Origin: UBA4742 sp002403895
GTDB taxonomy: Bacteria > Actinomycetota > Acidimicrobiia > Acidimicrobiales > Acidimicrobilacustridaceae
NCBI GenBank assembly: GCA_036823295.1
Contig: DAISGD010000011.1
Location: forward strand, 1-64,000
Direction of reading: 5' to 3'
DNA: 64,000 nucleotides
The notes beneath the pieces were generated by a model. It saw nothing but the letters and a program-made list of their open reading frames with translations. It ran no database searches and was not told the origin of the DNA. The position numbers were made by a program, and so were the translations under genes. The stretch's first letter is position 1. Every line of letters begins with the position of its first letter. Of the stretch, positions 25,158 to 32,484 are shown in pieces.

Positions 25158-25892
25158 GTGATCATCGATCGTGTCCGGCGCCTGGTGGCCGAGGCGCTCG
25201 GCACCGGCCTGTTGGTCATGGCCGTGATCGGCTCGGGAATCATGGCCGCCAACCTGTCGCCCAACGATTTCGGACTCCAGCTGTTCGAGAACGCGGCGGC
25301 CACCGCCGGGGCGCTCCTCGCCCTGATCCTCGTGCTGGGGCCAGTCTCGGGGGCCCACTTCAACCCGGTGGTCACCCTCGTGTCGAGAGGGTTCGGCCAC
25401 CACTCCACCGGGGAGGCAGCCGGCTACATCGGCGCCCAGATCGTTGGGGGCTGCCTGGGGGCGATCGTGGCCAACGTCATGTTCAGCCTGCCGGCCATCG
25501 AGCTGTCCACCAAGAGCCGCACGGGCGGCGGGCTGTGGCTGTCCGAAGCGGTGGCCACGCTCGCCCTGTTGCTCATCATCTGGGGGCTGGTGCGTGCCGG
25601 GCGGGCCAGCGTCGTGCCCTTCGCGGTGGCCGCGTGGATCGGCGGCGCCTACTTCTTCACGTCGTCCACCAGCTTCGCCAACCCGGCCGTCACCATCGCC
25701 CGCACCCTGTCCAACACGTTCGCCGGCATCAAGCCCGCCTCCGCGCCCATGTTCATCGCCATGCAACTGGTCGGGGCGGCCATCGCCTTCGGGTTGATCC
25801 TGTTCCTGTTCCCCACTCCCGCTCCCGATCCCACTCGTGATCCAGCCAACGACTCCGGCCCGCGAGACGACGAGGTCGCCACCGATGCCTGA
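25158..25892 (+). CDS. Aquaporin/MIP channel, likely arsenite-conducting (AqpS-like)
   Basis: A 244-residue, six-helix channel protein. The two half-helix motifs are AHFNPVVT (NPV at 69-71) and FANPAVT (NPA at 175-177). The residue after the second motif, Arg in ordinary aquaporins and glycerol channels, is Val here, which widens the filter. Located between cadI and arsC in an ars operon, it resembles the AqpS arrangement of Sinorhizobium, in which arsenite made by ArsC leaves by diffusion down its gradient. No ArsB or Acr3 pump is in the window. Start is GTG at 25158 with GAGGGG ten bases upstream. Its stop overlaps the start of arsC. Confidence 0.88.
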   Translation: MIIDRVRRLVAEALGTGLLVMAVIGSGIMAANLSPNDFGLQLFENAAATAGALLALILVLGPVSGAHFNPVVTLVSRGFGHHSTGEAAGYIGAQIVGGCLGAIVANVMFSLPAIELSTKSRTGGGLWLSEAVATLALLLIIWGLVRAGRASVVPFAVAAWIGGAYFFTSSTSFANPAVTIARTLSNTFAGIKPASAPMFIAMQLVGAAIAFGLILFLFPTPAPDPTRDPANDSGPRDDEVATDA

Positions 25893-26292
25893 CGTCCCTA
25901 CAATCCTGTTCGTGTGCGTGCACAACGCGGGGCGCTCACAGATGGCCGCCGCCCTGCTCGACCACCATGCCCAGGGACGGGTGGTCGTGCGCTCCGCCGG
26001 CACCGCCCCGGCCGACGACATCAACCCAGCAGTGGTTGAGGTCATGGCCGAGATGGGCATCGACCTACGCTCCCGAGGGGCCCATCCCAAGAGGCTGGAG
26101 GACGCCGCCGTCGAGGCGTCCGATGTGGTCATCACGATGGGCTGCGGGGACGAGTGCCCGTTCTACCCGGGCAAGTGCTACCTCGACTGGGCGCTGGACG
26201 ATCCGGCTGGCCAGCGCGTCGACGCGGTGCGCCCCATCCGCGACGAGATCGACCGCCGCGTCCAGGCGCTCCTCGCCGAGCTCATCGCCTGA
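25885..26292 (+). CDS. arsC: Arsenate reductase, low-molecular-weight phosphatase type (likely mycothiol-linked)
   Basis: A 135-residue enzyme that reduces arsenate to arsenite. The P-loop is CVHNAGRSQM with Cys11 and Arg17; further Cys residues are Cys87 and Cys91 in MGCGDECP and Cys98; Asp105 or Asp106 in WALDDP is the general acid. The pattern fits the actinobacterial enzymes that use mycothiol and mycoredoxin. The start, ATG at 25885, lies within the last codons of the aquaporin gene (8-base overlap), showing translational coupling. The immediate downstream sequence is a hairpin repeat that starts at the arsC stop. Cofactor use is inferred from family. Confidence 0.92.
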   Translation: MPDVPTILFVCVHNAGRSQMAAALLDHHAQGRVVVRSAGTAPADDINPAVVEVMAEMGIDLRSRGAHPKRLEDAAVEASDVVITMGCGDECPFYPGKCYLDWALDDPAGQRVDAVRPIRDEIDRRVQALLAELIA

Positions 26293-26334
26293 CACCCGGA
26301 TGGGCGAAGCCACCGGAAGGGAGGCTCGCCGACG
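26290..26334 (+). repeat. Dispersed hairpin repeat, copy 2 (after arsC)
   Basis: Starts at the TGA of arsC and is related to 16780-16834. Shared blocks include TGACACCCG and TGGGCGAAGCC, then GGGAGGC and GCCGAC. GGCG-A-AGCC can pair with GGCT-CGCC around a short loop, giving a better hairpin than copy 1; several differences between copies keep base pairing possible. No T tract follows. Confidence 0.6.
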
Positions 26335-26427
26335 GGCCAGAACTCATAGCCCATGGGGAGAACCTCGACGCCCTCCTCCGGGCCGAGCTGCGGGGAACAC
26401 CCTCGACCCGTCTGCGAGGATGGGTCG

Positions 26428-27279
26428 ATGCAGCAAGCCGTCGACGACCTCATCGTTCTGCTCGACCTCGAGGCGATCGAGGTCAACATCTTCCGAGGGA
26501 CCAGCCCCGACGTAGAGGCCCAGCGGGTGTTCGGCGGCCAGGTGGCCGGTCAGGCTCTGGTGGCCGCGGCCCGCACCGTGGACGCCGACCGCAGCGTGCA
26601 TTCGCTGCACGCCTACTTCCTGCGCCCGGGTGACCCGACCTTGCCCATCCTCTACGAGGTGGACCGCATCCGCGACGGCCGCTCGTTCACCACCCGCCGG
26701 GTCGTGGCCATCCAGCACGGCCGGGCCATCTTCAACCTGCAGACATCATTCCACCTGCACGAAGCGGGCCTCGACCACGAGGATCCGATGCCCGCCGACG
26801 TGCCCCCACCCGGCTCCCTCCCGGACTTTCGCGAGCGATGGGCACTGTGGGCCGAGATGCTGGGTGACTGGTACACCCGTGACCGGCCCATCGACACCCG
26901 GACCGTCGACTGGACGCCGGTCGACCGCAAGGGCCCGCTCCCGCCTCGCCAACGCGTCTGGCTGCGAGCCGACGGCGTGCTGCCCGACGATCCGGTGCTG
27001 CACGCCTGCATCCTGACCTATGCCTCAGACATGACCCTGCTCGATACGACGTTGTTGCCCCACGCGGTGGGCGCGGTCGAGAAGGACGTGATGATGGCTA
27101 GCCTCGACCACGCCATGTGGTTCCACCGACCGTTCCGGGCCGACGACTGGTTGCTGTACGACCAGCAGAGTCCGTCCGCGTCCGGCGGGCGCGGCATCGC
27201 CCGCGGCTCGATCTTCACCCACGACGGCCACCTCGCGGTGACGGTCGTGCAGGAGGGGCTCATCCGAGTCGCCCGATGA
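26428..27279 (+). CDS. tesB: Acyl-CoA thioesterase II
   Basis: A 283-residue double hot-dog protein that hydrolyses acyl-CoA to free acid and CoA. The first hot dog contains QRVFGGQVAGQALVAA and HSLHAYFLRPGD, the second FHRPFRADDWLLYDQQSPSA and GSIFTHDGHLAVTVVQEG. The likely catalytic set, Asp in ASDMTLLDTT, a Ser/Thr in the second domain, and Gln in VVQEG, agrees with TesB. It is cytosolic. The ATG at 26428 has GAGGA eight bases upstream. The stop overlaps the start of the sugar dehydrogenase gene (ATGA), which suggests they are translated together although no pathway link is obvious. Confidence 0.92.
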   Translation: MQQAVDDLIVLLDLEAIEVNIFRGTSPDVEAQRVFGGQVAGQALVAAARTVDADRSVHSLHAYFLRPGDPTLPILYEVDRIRDGRSFTTRRVVAIQHGRAIFNLQTSFHLHEAGLDHEDPMPADVPPPGSLPDFRERWALWAEMLGDWYTRDRPIDTRTVDWTPVDRKGPLPPRQRVWLRADGVLPDDPVLHACILTYASDMTLLDTTLLPHAVGAVEKDVMMASLDHAMWFHRPFRADDWLLYDQQSPSASGGRGIARGSIFTHDGHLAVTVVQEGLIRVAR

Positions 27280-28571
27280 CGAGGGGCGCCACGGCGATGG
27301 GGGTGCTCGTAGCCGCCGCCCTCCTGGCCGCGGCCTGTGGTGATATCGGGTCGTCGCACCAGGCCTCGACCAACACGTCGGCCCCCACCGGGGCAGTGGT
27401 CGTCCCCGGGGCGCCCGACGCCGTCACCGGCGATCCCGGCCCGGGGCCGACCACCATCGCCGGAGTGACCGTCGCACTGTCCGAGATCGCCAAGGCATCC
27501 AAGCCGGTGGCCCTCACCCCGCGCACCGGGACCGACGATCTGTATGTGGCCGAACAGGGCGGGACCGTCAAGGTCATCCGGGTGACCAAGACGATCGCGC
27601 CGAAGACGAACGCCGTCACCAAGGTGACCTGGGCGCTCGACCCGGCCAACGTGCTGGACATCAGCAACGAGACCGACGCTAGTGGCGAGCGCGGGCTGCT
27701 GGGGATCGTGTTCTCGTCCGACGGGAGGCGGCTCTACGCCGACTACACCGACCGCGACGGCAATACCAAGGTCGTCGAGTTCCCCATGAACGCCGACGTG
27801 GCCGACACCAAAAATCGCCGGGATCTGCTGTTCGTGAGCCAGCCGTTCCCCAATCACAACGGCGGGAGCCTGGCCTTCGGCGCTGACGGGTTCCTCTACA
27901 TCGGCATGGGCGACGGCGGGGGCAACGGCGACCCGAGTGGGAACGGCCAGAACAAGAAGGTCCTGCTGGGCAAGGTGTTGCGCATCGATCCGGATTCGAC
28001 CAGCGGCGACAAGCCCTACGGCATCCCGGACGGCAACCCCTTCGCCAACGGCCAGGACGGCGCACCGGAGGTGTGGCTCTACGGCGTGCGCAACCCCTGG
28101 CGGCTCTCGTTCGACAAGGCCTCGGGTGACCTGTGGGTGGGCGATGTGGGTCAGGACGAGATCGAGGAAATCGACCGCCTCCCTGCCGTAGGCGGCGTTG
28201 ACGCCGGCAAGGGGGCCAACCTCGGCTGGAACCTGGAAGAGGGCACCCAGCCGTTCAAGGGCGGGGTATCCCCCTCCAGCGCCACCGGCCCCATCTTCCA
28301 GTACTCCCACGACAGCGGGAACTGTGCCGTGATCGGCGGGTTCGTCTACCGGGGTGGGGGCATCCCGGCCCTGCAGGGCACCTACCTGTTCGGCGACTAC
28401 TGCGTAGGCGACATCCGAGGGCTGCTCCAGCGCAGCGGCGTCAAGCTCGACGAGCGCTCGCTGGATGTCGTGGTTCCCGGCAACGCCCTGACGTCGTTCG
28501 GCCAGGACAACGACGGCGAGCTCTACGCGCTGTCCGGTTCCGGCTCCGTCTACCGCATCGTCGCCGCCTAA
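27276..28571 (+). CDS. PQQ-type glucose/sorbosone dehydrogenase-like lipoprotein
   Basis: A 431-residue exported lipoprotein. The lipobox LAAAC gives lipidated Cys21 after a short hydrophobic signal. The mature protein is a six-bladed beta propeller of the GSDH family, with DLYVAEQGGTVKVI, LLGIVFSSDGRRLYADYT, FLYIGMGDGGGNGDPS and LWVGDVGQDEIEEID. Soluble relatives oxidise aldoses with PQQ and calcium at the cell surface. I did not find PQQ synthesis genes in the window, so the substrate and cofactor are unproven. The ATG start is four bases inside the tesB stop. A PAP2 membrane protein gene follows 26 bases later. Confidence 0.87.
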   Translation: MTRGATAMGVLVAAALLAAACGDIGSSHQASTNTSAPTGAVVVPGAPDAVTGDPGPGPTTIAGVTVALSEIAKASKPVALTPRTGTDDLYVAEQGGTVKVIRVTKTIAPKTNAVTKVTWALDPANVLDISNETDASGERGLLGIVFSSDGRRLYADYTDRDGNTKVVEFPMNADVADTKNRRDLLFVSQPFPNHNGGSLAFGADGFLYIGMGDGGGNGDPSGNGQNKKVLLGKVLRIDPDSTSGDKPYGIPDGNPFANGQDGAPEVWLYGVRNPWRLSFDKASGDLWVGDVGQDEIEEIDRLPAVGGVDAGKGANLGWNLEEGTQPFKGGVSPSSATGPIFQYSHDSGNCAVIGGFVYRGGGIPALQGTYLFGDYCVGDIRGLLQRSGVKLDERSLDVVVPGNALTSFGQDNDGELYALSGSGSVYRIVAA

Positions 28572-28597
28572 GCGGGCACGGCGGTAAGAATGTCGTG

Positions 28598-29506
28598 ATG
28601 CACGAGGGGAGCCCGCCGGTCGCCGAGCCAGTTGTCGAATGCGCCGAGACCGTGGCAGCCGTCGTCGCCCCGGGCGCGTTCGCCGGCCGGGCGCCCGAGA
28701 CGGGGTCCGCCGGGGACCGGGTTCGAGCCGCCCGTTGGCGCGGCGGCAAGCAGCTGTCGACCGGCCACGAGCTCTACTGGTGGGTAGAGATCACCATCGT
28801 CTTGGTGTTCGATGCCATCTACGAGACCGTCCGCAACTCATCCAAGAGTGGGGCGGCACGAGCGTTCGACAACGCCATCAAAGTGATCGACTGGCAAAAG
28901 ACGCTGGGCATCTACCGCGAGCCGGAGATGCAGCGGTGGGCCCTGCACTACGAGTGGCTCATCGTCGCCGCCAACTACTTCTACGGCTCGGCCTACATCG
29001 CCGTGACCATCGCTTCGCTCATCTTCTTGTACCGCCGGTTCCCCGACGACTACCCCTTGTGGCGCAACACCCTGCTGGTGGGCACCCTGCTCGGGCTGAT
29101 CGGCTTCGCCACGTTCCCGCTCATGCCTCCCCGGCTGCTCGACGCCCTGGGCGATCACCGCCAGGTCTTCGGCTACGTCGACACCCTGGTGAAGTACCCG
29201 ACCTTCTGGTCGTTCGACTCACCGGCCATAAAGTCGATCTCCAACCAGTTCGCGGCCATGCCCAGCCTCCATTGCGGGTGGGCGCTGTGGAGCTGCGCCG
29301 TCTTCTGGCCCCGGGTCAAGCACTGGTGGGCCAAGGCGCTGGCCGTGGCGTACCCCATCGTGACGATCGTGGTGGTCGTTATCACCGGCAATCACTACAT
29401 GCTCGACGCCGCCGGCGGGGCCGTCATCTTCCTCATCGGCTACGGAGCCGCCCGCCTCGCCACCCGGGCCGGACGCCAGCCACCCCGACGCCTCGCGGCC
29501 GCCTGA
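28598..29506 (+). CDS. PAP2-superfamily / inositol-phosphorylceramide-synthase-like membrane protein
   Basis: A 302-residue integral membrane protein. After about 45 soluble residues come several hydrophobic helices, near 57-75, 115-142, 155-175, 225-250 and 255-290. The phosphatase-like motifs are AMPSLHCGWALW, with the reactive His, and GNHYMLDAAGG, with a second His, on the outer side of the membrane. Such proteins remove phosphate from lipid phosphates or transfer phospho-head groups (Aur1-like). The likely start is ATG at 28598, with a GTG at 28595 also possible. No partner gene points to the lipid. A role in envelope lipid metabolism is likely. Confidence 0.82.
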   Translation: MHEGSPPVAEPVVECAETVAAVVAPGAFAGRAPETGSAGDRVRAARWRGGKQLSTGHELYWWVEITIVLVFDAIYETVRNSSKSGAARAFDNAIKVIDWQKTLGIYREPEMQRWALHYEWLIVAANYFYGSAYIAVTIASLIFLYRRFPDDYPLWRNTLLVGTLLGLIGFATFPLMPPRLLDALGDHRQVFGYVDTLVKYPTFWSFDSPAIKSISNQFAAMPSLHCGWALWSCAVFWPRVKHWWAKALAVAYPIVTIVVVVITGNHYMLDAAGGAVIFLIGYGAARLATRAGRQPPRRLAAA

Positions 29507-29580
29507 GCGGAGCTCCGACCTCCCGGCAGACGCCTACGAAGGTCAAGACCCAATCATGACCTCGCTGGACATCCCCACAC

Positions 29581-29604
29581 TTGGTACGATTAGGTTCTCA
29601 CCAA
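29581..29604 (+). promoter_or_regulatory. Inverted repeat before the VapBC-like pair
   Basis: TTGGT and ACCAA arms (29581-29585 and 29600-29604) are separated by 14 bases and overlap a possible -10 box TACGAT (29585-29590). AGGAGG follows at once and is the ribosome binding site for the GTG at 29618. The setting is that of an autoregulated toxin-antitoxin promoter. Confidence 0.5.
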
Positions 29605-29617
29605 ATAGGAGGCAGGC

Positions 29618-29854
29618 GTGGCGCTCACCGAACGATTCAAGGTTTCGACCTCGGGCCAGATGTCCCTGCCCGCCCGGGTACGCCACCGCTGGAATCTCGA
29701 CGCGGGTGGCGAGGTGGACATCATCGACTTGGGTTTCGGGGTGCTGACGGTGCCTGCCGGCGAGGCCGGGCGGATGCTCGATCAGGTTCTTCCCGCGGAC
29801 GTCCACTACGCCGCCGTTGCCGAGGAGAATGACCCCGACCTGGCAACCAGGTGA
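29618..29854 (+). CDS. AbrB/MazE-fold antitoxin (VapB-like)
   Basis: A 78-residue protein whose N-terminal 45 residues form a swapped-hairpin AbrB DNA-binding domain, with FKVSTSGQMSLPARVRHRW. The C-terminus, DVHYAAVAEENDPDLATR, is a short acidic tail of the kind that covers a toxin active site. The GTG start at 29618 follows AGGAGG by six bases. The stop overlaps the PIN-domain gene start by four bases (GTGA), the usual antitoxin-first, coupled order. It should bind the inverted repeat at 29581 and repress its own operon, but that is inferred. Confidence 0.82.
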   Translation: MALTERFKVSTSGQMSLPARVRHRWNLDAGGEVDIIDLGFGVLTVPAGEAGRMLDQVLPADVHYAAVAEENDPDLATR

Positions 29855-30279
29855 CCGTCCTGCTCGACGATCACCTTCTACGTGACTGGCTCGCCGGACC
29901 TGATCAGGCCCTGCTCGACGCGATCGGCCACGACGTCGTCGCCACCACCAACCTCTGGTACGTGCGATTGTGCAAGAGCGCGGCAAATCGTCGGGGCGGA
30001 GCACTTCTCGGTGGATGGAGCGATGAGGAGCGTGACGCCATCATCGGTGGTCTTCTCTCGCTCGATGACGCCATCACCGTGAAGCCCCTACGCGAGCTGG
30101 CATGGCGCATGGGCGTTCTTTCCGCTGAACACTCAGGCGTATCGAGCCTGGGAGCTGAAGCGGTCGCTGCGGCCGAAACCCTCGACGCGAGCGTCCTGGT
30201 GTCGTCTCGCGACGACGGTCCTGGCATCAGGGCCTGTTGCCAATCGGTCGGGGTCGGCTACCGCGCCCTACCCCGCTGA
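29851..30279 (+). CDS. PIN-domain toxin (VapC-like)
   Basis: A 142-residue protein, the toxin half of a type II pair with the gene just upstream. PIN toxins are metal-dependent RNases with three or four acidic residues: here Asp6 or Asp7 in VLLDDHLLRDW, Glu in LSAEHSGVSSLGAE, and the Asp cluster in LVSSRDDGPGIRA. The last motif differs from the plain family form, so the exact acidic set is uncertain. The GTG at 29851 overlaps the antitoxin stop. The pair is flanked by unrelated housekeeping genes, which is common for mobile toxin-antitoxin modules. Confidence 0.75.
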   Translation: MTVLLDDHLLRDWLAGPDQALLDAIGHDVVATTNLWYVRLCKSAANRRGGALLGGWSDEERDAIIGGLLSLDDAITVKPLRELAWRMGVLSAEHSGVSSLGAEAVAAAETLDASVLVSSRDDGPGIRACCQSVGVGYRALPR

Positions 30280-30289
30280 GGGACAGGTA

Positions 30290-31522
30290 TCAGGGGCCCG
30301 TTGCTCGGCGGGACGCCTCTCCCATGAGGGCCATCGCCCGGTGGTAGACCTCGACGTTGGCTTCCGCCACGACCGTCCAATCGACCGCCGAGGGCACCTC
30401 ACGGTTGTGGGCGGCGATGCGTTGGCGCAGGTCCGGGTCGCGCACCAGGCGCAGGAGCTGGGTCACCATGTCCCGGTCGCTCTGGGCCAGGAGGCCCTCG
30501 GTGCCGTTGGCCACGAACTCCCGGATGCCGGTGCGGGCCATGGCCACCACGGGGAGCCCGGCGCAGCGCGCTTCGAGCGCGGCGATGCCGAATGACTCGA
30601 GGTTGGCCGGCGCCACGAACACGTCGGCTCGGGAGAACTCGTCGCGGATCTCGTCACGGGTCCGACGACCGACGAGATCCACCACTGCGCTCAGGTCGTG
30701 GCGGGCCAGGTACTTCTCCATGGACGAGCGTTCCGGCCCTTCGCCGATGATCAGCAATCGCAGCCGGATCCCAGGGGGGAGTTGGTCGCAAACCTGACGG
30801 ACCATCTTGAGCAGGTGCATGGGCCGCTTGCGGGGGGCCAAGCGCATGACCGACACGAGGGTGACCGTGCTGGCGTCACGCGGCAACGGGGTGACCCGCC
30901 AGGCGTCGTTGTCGATGCCGTTGGGGATCACCGCCACCGTCACCTCGGGCCCGGCGATGCGGCGGATGGGCGCGGCGGCGACGTCGCTCACCGACGACAG
31001 CACCACCGGCCAGTCGGTCCAGTGGTAGGTGCGATCGAGGAACGAGAACAGCGGCGTGGCATAGCTCCACAAGCAGTGGGTGGTGATCACCGTGGGGATG
31101 CCGTCGGCCTGGGCCTGGGCGGCTCCGAAATAAGCCAGCGGGGAGGCGATGCCCCCCGCGAAGTGGGCCACGTCAGGGCGCTCGCGCCGCAACACGTCGG
31201 CCGCGTGGCGGAACGTGGACGGCCGGTAGGGGATGTCGAACGGGAGCAGCGGGACGTTCATGCGGTGGACCCGCACCCCGTCGATGAGCTCGGGACCGGG
31301 CGTCGGGGTGATGACCACCACGTCGTGGCCTCGGCTGTACAGGTTGCGGGCCAGATCGTGGACCTGCATCTCGATGCCACCGAGGCGCGGGACGTAGCAG
31401 TCCGACACGAGGGCGACCTTGAGCGGCCTACCGGCCGTGCCGGGAGACGGGTGCTCGTCAGACTCTGGGTCCGGGGCGCGACGGGTGGACCGGCGGTGCG
31501 ACGGGCGGGCTGGATCGGTCAT
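30290..31522 (-). CDS. GT4-family glycosyltransferase (PimB/MshA-like)
   Basis: A 410-residue GT-B enzyme. The first 35 residues are basic and Pro-rich. The N-terminal domain starts with LKVALVSDCYVPRLGGIEMQ, where GGIE is the acceptor loop; the C-terminal domain has VAVIPNGID, then RKRPMHLLKM and the EX7E motif in ANLESFGIAALEARCAG. Members transfer mannose, glucose or GlcNAc to inositol phosphates and lipids. The ATG at 31522 is chosen because the longer frame to 32491 runs antisense to the deacetylase gene. The gene diverges from the PIG-L gene, 96 bases away; MshA and MshB form a similar functional pair, which is only suggestive. Confidence 0.88.
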   Translation of the reverse strand: MTDPARPSHRRSTRRAPDPESDEHPSPGTAGRPLKVALVSDCYVPRLGGIEMQVHDLARNLYSRGHDVVVITPTPGPELIDGVRVHRMNVPLLPFDIPYRPSTFRHAADVLRRERPDVAHFAGGIASPLAYFGAAQAQADGIPTVITTHCLWSYATPLFSFLDRTYHWTDWPVVLSSVSDVAAAPIRRIAGPEVTVAVIPNGIDNDAWRVTPLPRDASTVTLVSVMRLAPRKRPMHLLKMVRQVCDQLPPGIRLRLLIIGEGPERSSMEKYLARHDLSAVVDLVGRRTRDEIRDEFSRADVFVAPANLESFGIAALEARCAGLPVVAMARTGIREFVANGTEGLLAQSDRDMVTQLLRLVRDPDLRQRIAAHNREVPSAVDWTVVAEANVEVYHRAMALMGEASRRATGP

Positions 31523-31618
31523 GGCCACGCCGGCAACCTCCAAGCCGCACTGGTCGGGATGACCGGTCCACGGTAGCCGCCGCGCTCGGGCATCAGTGGG
31601 GAGAGGCGGTGCGGCAAG

Positions 31619-32476
31619 ATGAATGGGATGGCGCACACCCTGGTTTGTTTCCACGCGCACCCCGACGACGAGGCGCTGCTCACGGCCGGGGTCATGGCCA
31701 GGGCCGCCGCCGAGGGTCACCGGGTGGTGCTGGTCGTGGCCACTCGGGGCGATGTCGGCCAGGTGGCCGGGAGCTTCCTGACCGCGGGCGAGGGCCTGGC
31801 CGACCGACGGTGGACCGAGCTGGAACGCTCGGCCACACTGTTGGGGGTGGCCCGGCTGGAGTGGCTGGGCTACGCCGACTCTGGTCACGGGGAGCGAAGC
31901 GACTTCCTCACCCCACCCACCAGCCGGGGGACCGACGCCTTCGTCAGTGCCGACGTCGACACCGCCGCCCGCCGGCTGGCCGACATCCTCGAGCAGGAAC
32001 AGGCCGACGTCCTCACCACCTATGACCCCAACGGGGGCTACGGCCACCCTGACCACCTCCAGGTCCACGCCGTTGGGCAGCGGGCGGCCGAGCTGGCCGC
32101 CACGCCCGTCGTCTTGGAAGCCACCATCAACCGGGACCTCATGCGCATCGGACTCGACATGGCCACGTCCCTGGGCCTCGAGCTGCCCTCGGACTTCGCT
32201 CCGGAGAGCTTCGACGCCTGGTACACCCCCGCTGCCGAGCTGACCCACGCCGTCGACGTCCGCCCCCAGCTCGCCGTGAAGCGGGCATCCATGGAGGCCC
32301 ATGCCAGCCAGACCACCAGCGCCGATGGCAGCGCCACCCGCAGTCTGGCCGTGTTCATCACCCTGCCCCCCGAGTACTTCGAGCTGGCCTTCGGCACCGA
32401 GTGGTTCGTGGACCGGTCGCGGCCGGCCGGGATCGTCGCCAATGATGTGTTCGCCTCGCTGGCCGAGCCGGACTGA
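31619..32476 (+). CDS. PIG-L/LmbE-family zinc deacetylase
   Basis: A 285-residue hydrolase that removes acetyl or related groups from GlcNAc-type substrates. The zinc site is built from AHPDDE near residues 13-18 and GYGHPDHLQVH near 141-151, typical of the LmbE family (MshB, Mca and GlcNAc-inositol deacetylases). The middle part contains ATRGDVGQV and YADSGHG, also family-like. No signal peptide is seen. The ATG at 31619 is used; 31628 is an alternative. It stands back-to-back with a GT4 gene and 8 bases before a flippase-like membrane protein, so a shared envelope or thiol pathway is possible. Confidence 0.85.
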   Translation: MNGMAHTLVCFHAHPDDEALLTAGVMARAAAEGHRVVLVVATRGDVGQVAGSFLTAGEGLADRRWTELERSATLLGVARLEWLGYADSGHGERSDFLTPPTSRGTDAFVSADVDTAARRLADILEQEQADVLTTYDPNGGYGHPDHLQVHAVGQRAAELAATPVVLEATINRDLMRIGLDMATSLGLELPSDFAPESFDAWYTPAAELTHAVDVRPQLAVKRASMEAHASQTTSADGSATRSLAVFITLPPEYFELAFGTEWFVDRSRPAGIVANDVFASLAEPD

Positions 32477-32484
32477 CCGGCTCC

